DNA of 64,000 nt from Spirometra erinaceieuropaei (lineage: Eukaryota > Platyhelminthes > Cestoda > Diphyllobothriidea > Diphyllobothriidae). The stretch is from positions 1,242,388 to 1,306,387 of the forward strand of contig CACRXP010000012.1 of the NCBI GenBank assembly GCA_902702965.1, given 5' to 3'. Below the pieces are notes generated by a model. The model was not told where the DNA came from. It was given only the letters and a program-made list of their open reading frames with translations, and did not search any database. This document shows positions 33,454 to 44,731 of the stretch, in pieces. The position numbers and the translations under genes were made by a program. The first letter of the stretch is position 1, and each line of letters opens with the position of its first letter.

Positions 33454-33701
33454 GGTCGGATCATATTTCGTGGCCGCACCTGCAGTAGAAAAACCCCAGC
33501 CGCCTGTCATACGGGACTGGTGGTAGTGGGGAGTTCAACACTAACCCCTAACACTCATTACTAACCCTAACCCCTAACTCAGCGATCGTGCCTCCTTCTT
33601 CGCGTACTACTTCCTGAAACTCGCCTCTTCGCTTCTATTAGCTAACCCCTAACCTCTAACCCCAACCTTTAACAGGTGCGGCTACGAAATAGGATCTCAC
33701 C
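33454..33701 (-). mobile_element. TIR element with telomere-like array (type B) carrying a PLE-tail scrap
   Basis: Left GGTCGGATCATATTTCGTGG, right CGAAATAGGATCTCACC. Interior: GCCGCCTGTCATACGGG block, CCCTAAC-type repeats, then at about 33585-33650 CAGCGATCGTGCCTCC and CTGAAACTCGCCTC, which are PLE-tail sequences, then more CTAACCCC repeats. A PLE piece therefore sits inside the array. Confidence 0.65.
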
Positions 33702-34860
33702 CTAGGTTTTTGAGGAAATCTTTTGGTGGACACCGGTCATGTGGATCTCAATAACTCCCCACTGCCGTTCAAGAAGACTCGACAGTTAGGCCGTTTCAGG
33801 CAGCCATGTCCACCGCGTACTCCAAGCGGTGGGTGGGCCATCGGTGATTTGCGCTCGAATTAATTTAAAATGAGGCGGACCTGCGCAGCATCTACCACAC
33901 TCAATTACCTTGCTTCGACAAGGTCAACCAGTGCGTTTGCCTCCGCCGACGACCTAGTTCTCACGGTAGGTACGAAACTCGGATCATACATGGCGTGAGA
34001 GTGCTAAAAGGCCATATAAAAAGGGAGCCATTGAAGCATTAGTCTTAAAAAGAACCGAGAACTAGATACGGAGATATGGACCTCCTTCTGACACTACTCC
34101 ATCCCCAAACCCCTCCCCTCCGGAATTAAACGCAAAGCCACCTGCGTCTTCACTTCCTTTAAGCCAGAATGCCCGATAAGAAGTACACTGAAATTTTGAA
34201 TGTTTTTTATTACAGCGTCAGTTTTTGCCTTATGGTATGGGGTTGCCTAACTCATCCTAACGCTCCCGCATCACGATTGAATGCTGTTTACCGTCTGGGC
34301 AATCCCGTCTTGCTGATAAACCCGTCCTAATGAGAATGCATTCATCGACTGTGGTTGCAAATTGCTTTACGTTTTGACGGTCACTGCGAGACACCGCTGC
34401 GGATAAATTTACTGAAAGTGCAATGGAGCCTATCAATAATTCAGGAAGGAGCGCATTGCTCCCTTGTTTTGTCTCCATTCATTGCATTTACCGTAAGATT
34501 TGACTAATGCTGACTTCTCTGCACTGCCTGGAAAAAGCATTAACATAAAGCGTGTTTTAATTACTACTGTTTTCCTTTCCAACCGCTGGTCTTAAGTCAT
34601 GCACCACCTACCGCGAAAGGAGGAAAGGCCGTCATTTATTTTCAGGAAAGAACGACAGTAAACCTTTATTAAGGATGACATTATGTTGTCTGCTCTGAAC
34701 TGACAATCCAATGCCGCATAACACGTTACAGTTAGAATGGAGCGGTAATTGGGCAAAGCTTTAGACCACTGCGTCTGAAAACACACATCTGTGGTGAAAT
34801 ATATGCCATCTGCGTGCTGTGTCTGTCTTAAATGGAACTCATCTAGTAGTACCGGATGGT
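33702..34860. other. Unassigned stretch
   Basis: No gene recognised. A 143-codon minus frame (34592-35023) overlaps a decayed PLE tail and is not called. Confidence 0.35.
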
Positions 34861-35010
34861 AACCGTGGGTGGTCATATTGACGAAGTGTGAGGGGAAGGC
34901 GATACGATCGGTGAAGCAAAGATTCCGTTTGTCTGACGCGGCGGGTTCTCGCTGGAACGCGTCACCAGAGATAGTTGCAGAAAAGGGTGATCGACGCACA
35001 GATGTAGTAT
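34861..35010 (-). mobile_element. Strongly decayed PLE tail
   Basis: Minus strand aligns by eye to the other PLE tails: TGCGTCGATCACCC, then a hammerhead position with CTGGTGA, AACCC and GCGTC at 34934-34968. Core bases GAAA are lost. Confidence 0.45.
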
Positions 35011-35123
35011 TCATAAGGTGCAATAGTCATGCCACTGAATACCTGTTATAATTGACAGCTAAAACATTAAGCACCTGTGAGCGTATCTGATGAGCCAATT
35101 GCTTGTTCGCCCACTCTTACATA

Positions 35124-36120
35124 CAGTAGGTGGGCTAACTCATGAAATATCAGCCGAAATTTCGAAATTCGTTCCCGTTTCAAAAATATTCATACGTAGA
35201 GATGTAAAACTAATTATTTTGCAGAATAATTCTACAATAATCAAATTACTTCAAGTTGCCGACTTTCGAACGAACTTCTTTCCGACTGCATGCAGGAACT
35301 ATGCTCTGCAAAAAATGACTACTTATGTAGCATGCAATTTTCCCATTGATTTTCGATGCCTTTAAAATTTCAATTATATTTCATGGGAAACATGCATAAA
35401 AATATTCACTCTTTCACTTTTTCGGTAGGAAATTACGTCTTCTTCCAATAATACACTCGAAGGAAGGGCATGACCCGGTTTTCAAGAACTTTTCCAATTC
35501 CCGAACAATTTTGAACTCCATCTGTCGTTACACTTGCATTCAGGGTTTCCAGACTACAATCCGTATATTTTTTGCGTACTGGAAACCATACATTTCTCTG
35601 CGTTATTAAGAGAAGACCATGTGCGTTTTATAAAATTTAGCGGTGGATTTGAGCTATATTGTTAACTTTACAAACCACTTTGGTAAATGCAGAGGCATGA
35701 CGTTTTATGAATGGCCATCTCACGTTAGCAAAAAATCGTACAATTAGAAACTTTTTTTAAAAAACGAATTATATCCTTCTTTTGAGTATAAAATTGGAAA
35801 AAGACGTTATTTTCTATCGAATGAACAAAAGAGTGAATATTTTTATACATTTTTTTCCATGAAATGTAATTGAATTTTTAATGGCAGCGAAAATCAATGA
35901 GAAAATTGCATGCTACATAAGTAGTCAATTTTCACAACCTATACGTTTTGCATACAGCTGGAAAGAATTTATTTCGAAAACCGGCATTCTGTGGTAACTG
36001 AATTATTATCGAATTATGCTGCATGATGATTAGTTTTACAACCGTACTTAATTAATCTTTTCGAGACGGGAACGCATTTCGAAATTTCGGCTGACACTTC
36101 ATGGCCTAGCCCACCTACTG
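35124..36120. mobile_element. Foldback MITE, CAGT/TA type, copy H
   Basis: Complete: TA at 35122-35123, CAGTAGGTGGGCTAACTCAT at the left, GCCTAGCCCACCTACTG at the right, TA at 36121-36122. Long inverted arms and a centre oriented as in copies B and D. Confidence 0.9.
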
Positions 36121-36122
36121 TA

Positions 36123-36140
36123 CATACATACATACATATA
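36123..36140. repeat. CATA microsatellite
   Basis: Short CATA run directly after the TA of copy H. Confidence 0.8.
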
Positions 36141-36142
36141 GT

Positions 36143-36655
36143 TATCGATCTCATAACATGTTAGCCGAAATCCTGAAACGCGTTATCGATTAAGAAGGAT
36201 TACTTAGATGGCGTGACCGTACTGATTAACACGCTGCATATTCCTTTAATATTTCGGACTAACTAACATGTGGACATTTGAGTGCACTCCATTCTTGACC
36301 TGCAAGAACCACACTCGCTAAAAATAACTACTCAAGTAATATGCGTATTTAAAGTAATTTGCCATCGCCTTCAAAATTCGAACACATTTTATAGAAAACA
36401 TGCATAAAGATATGCTTTCATTCGCTCATTTGGTAGCAAATCATGTTAACTTCACATTTTACACTCGACGTTTTCCAATTTCTGAATAATTTCGAGCTAG
36501 ATCGGCCGTTGCATTCGCGTTTAGCGATGTTGGTCTACAAGGTGGGCGCTTTCCGCGTAAGAAGAATCGTTTACTCCTCTATGTCGTTAAGAAGATACAG
36601 TGTGGAGTCTGCAAAAGTTTTCATGCAAATTTCGGGTCTGATCCTAAAAATTCAT
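36143..36655. mobile_element. Foldback MITE second subfamily, left half only (copy I)
   Basis: TTATCGATCTCATAACATG start, CGGACTAACTAACATGTGG, and a centre (GGCCGTTGCATTCGCGTTTAG) match copies E and N. The right arm is missing. Confidence 0.7.
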
Positions 36656-38223
36656 GTCCCCGAGTCCTAACTCCATGTCCTGCACTGAATACTTTGCGAA
36701 ATTATTCGCTTGATTCTTCTTTGGAGTTCACATACCATAAGCCGCATAGGGAACGCTGGGGAACCCATTGAGGAGCCGAACCCCTCGTGGATGTGTCACG
36801 CAACAGTAAAATATCGGCGAAACACGTGTCTGAGCTTTTAGCTAGTACCTATCTTGGGAGTACTGTACAGTACCTTTGCCAAATAGATATATATGTATAG
36901 ATATAGGTTGGAAATGTCTTTACCGGTCGGATTAAGGGAAATGCTCGTCCTATTGTGCTTTGAGGCTCGAGTCAGAGCCCCACAGGCAGTCGTAGAGAGA
37001 CCAGTAAAATAGACCGATATCATGTAGTCATGCCCAACTGCCGGGTTTCAGTATAGAGGAGAAGGGACGGTGTCATGAGCTATGGTTGTACTGCCCTGGG
37101 GTTTTGTAGTCAATCGAACTTCAGTGTACAAAGTAAAACTGTAAGTACTCGTCTTTTTATCTATAAGGCTGAGAGTCACGCTATCGTCACGTTAGTAGCA
37201 GCTGTTGTGCAGTTAATTTCTGACAAAACAATGCCATTCATTTGCGTACACTTTATTTGACGCTGCTTTTCTTTTCATCTGATATGCACAAGACTAAGTC
37301 ACAAAATTTTCGATGCACGAAGATTCCCATGATCATTAAAAGTCTATTTCCCGCGGTTGGCCGATTATAAGCAGTAAAACCGGCTAACCGAGTGCTCATT
37401 CGACATGGCCATAGGCATGATTTTTCTAATCATTCAGGTTGTAGAATTCCACCACTGTCGGACGAATCACAATTAATCCGAAAGATTTACGCCATCAGCG
37501 GTGCAACAATTCTGCTGAATAAACCCTGAGAGCCAGAGTCCACGTTTAAAGCTAATCGTAGGAATTAAGATTCTTATATGGCTCCTTTTCGCCGGCTTTC
37601 CTCTTTGTCGGCAGCAGAGGAAGTTAGTATAACAGCAACGCAATATTTTCTTGCTCATTTTCTTCAAATTAGACCAAGAACCGGAGAACGATTAAGGGAT
37701 TTGGTCGCTCATCTGGCAACGCCTCGTGAAGGCTTATGGCTTTTAATTCCGCAGGTGGACTTGGATGTTCACTTGGCATCATATCCAGCGTGTATGAAGA
37801 ACGCGCGAGATGCTGAAAGTAACAAAATTTGTACTTACATAGGGACGATAAGTAGCAAAAATGTGCTGTTAATCCCCTTCCAAATATACTGATCAGATGC
37901 ACTTATAATTAGAATTCTGTTGTGAAGTATTTTGGTTGGCCATACCTACGCCTTATCCATAAGTTACAAATATATTGGAACTATTTGCTGCAAAATACGG
38001 TTGCACTTCACGTACTCCAGCACAAAATTCAGATCAAGATTTATTTTACTAGAAGTAGAAATAATCAGACATGATTTTGGCTCCAAGGAATTTTGCACAG
38101 AGCTCTTCATTTTCCTGTAGGGTGGTTCATATTTGAACTCTTCGCTTAAGATGGATTGAGCTGAAATTCTATTACATATCCACAGTAAAGAAGGTGATAC
38201 CGCAACTGTGTAACCCACTTTTA
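36656..38223. other. Unassigned stretch
   Basis: 36610-36720 resembles 43490-43585 (CATGTCC/CATGCTC TGCACTGAATA... order), an unnamed short repeat. A 104-codon plus frame at 37578-37892 has no recognisable domain. Nothing else seen. Confidence 0.35.
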
Positions 38224-38351
38224 CGCTCACTGATCGTTCTTACGGAGCTCACTCGTCGCGTTGCTCCTTACGGGCTCCCTTTCGAGCCCAAACATCAGCC
38301 GCACAGACGGGCATAATATAGGCAGAATAGCATTACCGACAAAGACTAAAA
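38224..38351 (-). mobile_element. SINE tail, minus orientation
   Basis: Reverse complement of the hairpin-rich tail (GAGCGTAAAA end, GGGCTCGAAAGGGAGCCC, then the TGCTATTCTGCC end). Directly precedes a plus-oriented dimer. Confidence 0.7.
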
Positions 38352-38770
38352 AAACTAACAAGTCGTGAGTTCGAGCCCCATGTGTTCCACCCACCTGCGG
38401 ACTAAGGTTAATAAGCCAGAAATGGCCATTTAAGTCCCCCTTCTCTTTGTCCGTAAAAACATACTGCCTATATCATGGGCCGCTGTGTGGCTACTGGTTG
38501 GGATCAAGAGAGAGCCCGTAAGGCACAGCGGAACGAGTGAGTTCCGTACAAACTATCGGTGAGCGTCCCCTACCATTGTATATTCCCGATCGAAACCGAC
38601 AGGACAACGGGCCCGTGGTTCAGTGGTTAGAGGCGTTGGACTTCTAAACCAACAGGTCGCAAGTTCAATCCCCAGGTGTTTCACATGTCGTGGTTGGGTC
38701 TGACAAGTTGACGACGGCTAATATGCTAGAAATGGCCGTTCCAGTCTCCCTTGTCTTCGTCTGTCTGTGT
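38352..38770 (+). mobile_element. SINE head-to-tail dimer
   Basis: The first unit lacks most of its head (starts ACAAGTCGTGAGTTCGAGCC) and runs through a truncated ribozyme (AATAAGCCAGAAATGGCCAT) and full tail. The second begins with a good head at 38609 (GGGCCCGTGGTTCAGTGG) and ends just after the ribozyme at a GT-rich run. The anticodon-like loop CTTCTAA suggests a tRNA-Arg(TCT)-type ancestor. Confidence 0.8.
38702..38746 (+). ncRNA. SINE hammerhead, C3 changed
   Basis: Stem I weakened (GACAAG/CCAGTC), core TTGACGA, stem II GGCT/TGCT weakened, GAAA and TGGCCG stem III. Likely inactive. Confidence 0.55.
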
Positions 38771-41700
38771 GTGGGCGTGTGTTTGGTGATATCGCATTCT
38801 AGTGTTTCCTGACTCAACTTTTGTTAAATAGGCTGTTTCTACTCCTTGCCGTTCTAGCCATATACAGTCCCAACTGTGAAAAGACTTCCTGTCTCGTGTT
38901 CTATTGGCCCTTGAATACCAAGGACACTAAAGTCTGAATTAACTAAACCGTTCTCTAGAACAAAACTTACCTGTATATTAATTGCCACGCTTTTTAGAAT
39001 TGCACCGTGTTAGCTCATCAGCATTTGTTGCGGGGAAACGGTGGCAAGAACTCTCGGGGGTTGAGGTGAAGACTTAGAGAGCAGGTGACTTGAATCCCGA
39101 ATGAAGAGGACACTAGACTGTCACTGTTTTCGAATAGATGTCCCTTCTGATTAGATGTACAGATAACGCGGCTAAAGCAGGACAGTCCTTGAATCGCGGC
39201 AAACCTACTTAGTGCCACACTGAGACTTCTTTTCCCTTTCGCGCCTCGACCCATCATCCTCCTCCTCTTTTCTCCTACCTCCTCTTCCGGAGGAAACGAC
39301 TCAAGCTCCCCAGATTACAGTTAAGAGACATCTATGATTAACGCCGCAATTCATCCAAAGCTGACTACAAGTTATATGCTTACTTCAAATTAGAAAATAT
39401 TACCAAGAAGGGAGGAGACGTTTTTCGCGGCTAGCTTTCACTATGAACTGGTGTTATCTTTGCACAGTCTACATTGGTTATTCGATTTCGACTACGAAAA
39501 AATGGCGCACCCCACCGAATCACAGATAATGCCGGCTGGTCGGCGATTGTGCATCCTCGTGGCGTCATTGATAGTGGCGATTTGGCGGACGCTGTATATC
39601 CCATTTCAACCATGGTCTACGCCACTTGAGCGGCAGTTAGTGCCCGTCAGATAATGCGGTGTCGAGTAAGTCTAAGAGATTGTTGCTGGCCTCACCTCTC
39701 CTAATGCGGAATACAGATAATGTTGGTGCGTCGAGCGAAATAAATTTCTGTCCGCTTTTATTTGGGTAGTGGCGCAACACCGCGTATTCGTTGGGTAGAT
39801 CCATGCAGCAGCCCAGCGAGTGGTCTGCTAACAGCCACCCCACCTGAATCCCCCTTATCGTACGACCGGCACTTACTTCGTCATCACGACTCCTTCAATG
39901 TCAATATTAAGTCTCACATGGGCGGAGTGAGTTACCCGCCGCGAGTAAGGGTAGACCATCTGAACAACCGGCTGGTCTTCGTGCATTCTTGTCCTCTGCT
40001 GTTGACAGATTTTCCGAGATAATTAGCACTTTTGACTCTGAGTTGTATTTGTTAGGAATTTGGTTATGTGAATGTATCACCTATGGGTAGATTATTGGGT
40101 CAGGTCCCTAGGTGACCCTTATTTTGAGTACTACTCAGGATCCGGTTGAAGTTTCGGAGAGTCCCTTTCTTGTATGGGACTCCCGACACTTTCTGGGCTC
40201 GCTTTCCTCCTCAATTCTGTTTCTTCCGTGTATATTACTCCTCTCGGCGAATGCTCGTGGGTGCTTTTTGAGCATAAAGGACTCCTGGAGGTGGTAGATT
40301 CATCTTCCCTGATAGTTTACCCTCAGCGGTGCTTATTCATTGGCTTGTGGTGTGCGCGTATACAACTCCTTTTGCTGCGGTTGCTGCCGTAACCTAGCCT
40401 CTCTAATGTGCTTGCGGGTGTCCTGTTCACCGTCTCCGCTATTTGACCGCATGACTGGCGGTAGACCAGACCACCCAGGAATGGGCATCGGTCCTCCACC
40501 ACTGCGAATCTTCTGTCGAAGAGGATCGGATTCAACGTTTTCTTTCAGTACTCAATGCTTTCCTGTTGAGCTGTCCGAAATTTCAGCTCGCACATCCTGA
40601 ACTGCCTTCATGCGAGAGGTTAGAAAACACACACTGCAGGTAGCCCGGATATTGCAGAATCCAATTAGTAGGCCTTCAATGTGGACATAGGCAACCCATC
40701 GAAGGTAAATGATTCCGTGAAGCAATACCCCCACCCACTGTGTAAGCTCCCGAGCCTTAAAGCGGCTGTCGTTTCCAACACCGCGTTAATTCAGCAGGCA
40801 ATGAACTGTTTTTAACTGCGAGCATTTTCTCTCTGAAGTGAACAGAGAGATGGGATCGAATGGTACCAACATCTAAGTTATTCCAACTGTACCGTCCGTG
40901 CGTTTGTTCCAGGGGTTCGAGAGTGTCTTCTAACCAGACGATGCGCCAAGGGGGGGGGGTGGGGGGGCAGTAGGACTGCAGCATAATCTGCCACATTTCG
41001 ACTCGTGAGGGGGCGACCCAGAAATCTGCTGATCCCTGAGATCAGCGGCCCAAGAGCAGTTGAACGACGGATCTGCATGCTTTCTGGTCGCCCAGGAGTT
41101 CTAGGGCTCTGCGTTCCTAGTTCACTCCTTCATGGATAATTGTGAAGCTAACTCCGTCCATAAGCAAAGTGACCACTTCATAGTTAAATTTTATTTCCTA
41201 TGAAGTCCTTTACTCCTTCTCTACTGGTGTTCGGTCTTTTTTGCGACAAGTTGTCAACAATGTCACCTAACGTTGGGGGAGGTCATCGCATTTTTCGGGG
41301 TGTCGGTTTGATAAAACACTGACTGATGTCGACTTGGTCAGTGTCAGTCGTAGTAAAACCGGAACCACGTCAAGGAACATTTGTCTGAGACGTTTTGCCT
41401 TATTATTTGCTAAACTTGGCCAACTGCTCCGTTCTTCTGTCGGCTCGTTTTTGTCACGCAAAGGTGTCAGAATGTCGTCCACCGTGGTGGTACCCACGTC
41501 ACTACAGTAGTCACACCATGAGCGTTGCACGCATGTACTTTTAATCGGAGGTGACAGCCCTGTATGCGTGCCTTTGACTCGCCAATTCCATACTTATCGA
41601 AGGCATCCACGAAAAACTTCTGGCATCACAAAGTCTTGCAGAGATCAAGTTTTGCATAGGCTGGGATCCTTCGAAGAACCCTTTACTCCCCAGACTCACT

Positions 41701-42370
41701 TAGTTCAGGCGATTTGTACGCGAAGCTCACGTCGACAGTAGAAAGGACGTGATTCTCAGATAAAGTACTAGAAGCAGAGCGAAGGTCGTTCAACAAGACA
41801 GGTGTATTTGCCGTCTAAAATTTCATAAACTAATATCTGTTGCTTTTTAATTTCCTCAGAAACCAACTGAGAACTTGGAGTTCATCAGTATTTGCTAGAT
41901 CTATAGGCTCAGACCAAAATTTTATGTATGAATATTTGGGCCGAAGTCCAGCGACCACAGCGGGCAACCACGTAATATGCAGTAACTGTCGACAGACAGC
42001 TTGTAGTATATTTTTAGAGTAAGGGGATACCATACTAACAGCAAAGGTACTAACCAAAAGCTATAGACCTAGATTATACTGATCTACTCCAAGTTCGCAG
42101 TGAATTTCTGAGGAAATTAATAAGCAGCAACTTATAAATTGGATTGTCTACCAGTAAGCAGACGGTGAAGGCTGAGTGACCCACTGATGAACCGAACCCC
42201 TGGCAGCTGTCATACAGCAGCAGAATATCGACGAAATCGCGTGTATGGGCTTTTCGCTCGTATCTGTGCTGTTAGTACCCTAAAAAATAACATCCATCAC
42301 CCATCATAAGAGACTGATCTGACTTCTGCAGAGTTTGAGTGACACCAAAACACCGGACACAGTTTAAAAC
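38771..42370. other. Unassigned 3.6-kb stretch
   Basis: The longest stretch without recognised elements. Multiple overlapping 60-87 codon frames, no named domain. G-run at 40950-40967. A weak minus-strand resemblance to a tyrosine-recombinase-element RT around 40450-40990 was judged too faint to call. Confidence 0.35.
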
Positions 42371-42379
42371 TACTCAATA

Positions 42380-42480
42380 CTACTCATCTGAGACTGTCTC
42401 TGATGATTGGTTCGAGTGAGAATCCAAAACGTCAGCCCAATAAATCTATTGTTCCAGTGATCGCATCTTCGTCTGCTACA
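42380..42480 (+). mobile_element. PLE tail fragment
   Basis: Hammerhead relic at 42400-42433, then AATAAATCTATTGTTCCAG and TGATCGCATCTTCG. No coding part. Confidence 0.65.
42400..42433 (+). ncRNA. Hammerhead core, G12 changed
   Basis: CTGATGA, stem II TGGTT/AATCC, AAAA for GAAA, CGTC palindrome ACGU. Loss of G12, a catalytic base, should inactivate it. Confidence 0.6.
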
Positions 42481-42559
42481 CGCCAGGATGCTGTATTTTG
42501 GTAAAACGTCTCTCTACCCACCTGCCCTAATCATGTCCTGGAAGCAGTGTCTGTTTAAA

Positions 42560-42660
42560 GGATGTTTCCATCACTGAAAATGGCTTTGGACGTGAATCTG
42601 AAACGTCCGGCGGCTAAAATTCTTGCTTCAGCAATCGCGTCCCCTTCTTCTCAAGTGTGT
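42560..42660 (+). mobile_element. Decayed PLE tail fragment
   Basis: CACTGAAAATGGCTTTG, GTGAATCTGAAACGTCCGG, then TTGCTTCAGCAATCGCG. The hammerhead position is 42574-42607 with the core disrupted (CTGAAAA) but GAAACGTC kept. Confidence 0.5.
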
Positions 42661-42769
42661 ATTCTGTTCATTTATTCCGTGTACTTTTTACTTCCTCCAT
42701 AACGACCGTATTTCTCATGCCTCTTCTGTAGACAACTATATCTTACTTATTATTAACATTTCCGATCCC

Positions 42770-43062
42770 AACTGACAGGGCAACAGGCCTGTAGGTCAAT
42801 GGTAAGGCGCTGGACTCCACAACACTCCATGAAATAAGAACCTGGGTCCGGATCCCAGGTTGTCGAGACGTGTGGTTGGTCGTGCAAGGCCGATGACGAC
42901 TTAAGGTCAGAAGTGGATACTCCAGTCTCTCTTGTCTTTGCCGCCAATCTCCTTCTGTGTATAGTAATAGTCATTTTGCGAAGACCTGCGAAGATCTAGA
43001 TCGAGCACCAAGGCACAACGAGACAATCAGGCCCAGTGCCGCAATCGGTGAGCTCCGCTACC
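42770..43062 (+). mobile_element. SINE copy with long variable head
   Basis: Head at about 42784 (CTGTAGGTCAATGGTAAGGC) with a long anticodon-variable region, GGGTCCGGATCCC B-box region, GTGTGGTTGGTCGTG, diverged ribozyme, CTTGTCTTTGCCGCCAAT and tail. Diverged member of the family. Confidence 0.6.
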
Positions 43063-43082
43063 ATATATATACATATATAGTC

Positions 43083-43303
43083 AGAATGGTATTACCGACA
43101 AAGACAAGGGAGACTGGAATGGCCATTTCTGGCTTGTTGGCCGGCGTCAGCCCGCCATACCCAAGCCCGAAGTGTGGAACACCCGAGCCTCGAACTCGCG
43201 ACCTGTTAGTTAGAAGTCAAACGCTTCTAAACACTGCACCACGAGCCCGTTGCCCTGTCGGTTTTCGATCGGGAATATGCAATGGTCGGGGGCGCTCACA
43301 GAA
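43083..43303 (-). mobile_element. SINE copy, minus orientation
   Basis: Head (GGGCTCGTGGTGCAGTG form), GGGCTTGGGTATGGCG and ribozyme 43112-43156, ending at GGTAATACCATTCTGA. The 5' side includes the CGATCGAAAACCGACAGG leader seen in other copies. Confidence 0.75.
43112..43156 (-). ncRNA. SINE hammerhead, one core base changed
   Basis: CTGACGC (A9 changed), stem II CGGCC/AAGCC partly paired, GAAA, palindrome AUGGCCAU intact, stem I GGCGGG/CCAGTC with one mismatch. Confidence 0.6.
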
Positions 43304-43454
43304 TTTGTCGGCAATACCATTCTGCCTATATATCATGCGCCGCTGTGCGGCTGCTGGATGGGCTCGAGAGATAGCCCATAAAGCACAACGGGACGAGTGA
43401 GTTCCGCAACACGATCGGTGAGGCCCCTCTACCATTATATATATATATATATAT
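43304..43454 (+). mobile_element. SINE tail ending in (TA)n
   Basis: TTGTCGGCAATACCATTCTG, GCCGCTGTGCGGC, GGGCTCGAGAGATAGCCC, GTTCCGCAACACGATCGG, then CTACCATT followed by TA repeats at about 43435-43454. Confidence 0.7.
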
Positions 43455-43849
43455 CCCACAGTAGTTTATCGTCTTCGACTCGAATTTTCATTGAAAGTTC
43501 GGGTCAAACCCTAAAAAGTCGTGTCCCAGAAACTAAACGCCATGCTCTACATTAAAAAATTTCTGAAATTACTTGTTTGATATGCATATAGGCAGGCGGC
43601 TGTCTTCTCGTCTCCTCTATTACCTCTGTGAAGCTTGTCTGCCTCGGAAGGCTAGTGGATCGATCGACGCCCATCCCTGACTGAATAAATACACTATCTG
43701 CAGCGACAGAGTATAACAGGCTGCGAGGCACTATTGAACGTCAGTTCGATGAAGTGCTTATGACCTGGTAGACCCTAGTGTTGGACCATCTGCGTCGGGT
43801 TTGTGTGGCAACGAAAACCAGTAAAAACCTTATAATTTAACTGGTCATA

Positions 43850-44034
43850 TTTTACCGAATTCGGCTTTTGAATGTGGTCGATGAGAAGTGCATTCAAAAG
43901 CCGGCATCCTAGTGAGACTGAAATATCATGAGAGCCTGATGTATGATAATCCACACTACAATCCCACTTGGTTAATCCATCCTAATCAAAAACGCATGTC
44001 CAAACTTCGGTTAATGTGTCATGATTGACTGTAT
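43850..44034. mobile_element. Foldback MITE second subfamily, right-end fragment (copy K)
   Basis: CATTCAAAAGCCGGCATCC, GACTGAAATATCATG, then CATGATTGACTG followed by TA. Only the right arm. Confidence 0.65.
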
Positions 44035-44427
44035 TTTTCAGAAAAATTGGCTTAAAATGAGCGACATATTTGCTTAAGTGCTCCCAAACAATCCATCCTT
44101 GGGAGGCTAAGACGGTCATGACCACATTGGACGGTGTAAACATTTTTGTCCTAGCCCATGAATTAACTGTTTTGCGGTGTCCATTTGTGTTTACTAATCT
44201 ACGCAGCGCATCTAAATTCAAAAAAGCTACTTCCTTCGACGATTCCAAGTACTTACGCTGTTTATGCAAAACAGTCAATTAGTCAGCTTCAACCGCTGCA
44301 CACAGAAAGACGCCTCGAGCTCACGCCATGTTCAGTACAAGTGGGTTCTTCACTTTCTAGGCGTAGGTCTGCAGTGTATTTAGTGAGGCACCCAAAATTT
44401 TTGCTCCAGAAATTGTGGTTTTATGTA
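44035..44427. other. Unassigned spacer
   Basis: A 98-codon minus frame (43982-44278) overlaps this and the foldback scrap. It has no recognisable domain and is not called. Confidence 0.35.
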
Positions 44428-44731
44428 TGTGGTTATGTAGCCCCACCTGATGGACACAAAACTGTTGGGGTTGGGGTTAGGTGTTAGGGTTAGGGGTTAT
44501 GGTAAGGGGTTAGGGTTAGAGGTTAGGGGCAGGGGTTAGGGCAGCTATTTCTCAACCACTCAAAGTACAACGGCGCATTTCCAATAGTTTCTCTTTTACG
44601 TACAAATACTTGGCCTCGTCGCCTGTGCGTTCCACGGCCCCACCTGTAGAAATCCCTATTACCACCGGTCCCGTATTGCAGGTGGCTGGGGTTTGTTTAT
44701 CTCAGGTGCGGCTACATAACCACATCTGACC
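44428..44731 (+). mobile_element. TIR element with telomere-like array (type A)
   Basis: Left TGTGGTTATGTAGCCCCACC, right GCTACATAACCACATCTGACC-type end as its inverse. Interior: GGTTAGGGG-type repeats (44465-44545), CTCAACCACTCAAAGTACAA, the CCCTATTACCACCGGTCCCG block, GGTGGCTGGGGTTTG. No target duplication visible; the left terminus is mutated. Confidence 0.75.

Noticed and set aside
40450..40996. Minus-strand pieces vaguely like a DIRS/Ngaro RT-RNase H
   Set aside because: Only scattered residues resemble the family, across several frames with stops and no catalytic box.
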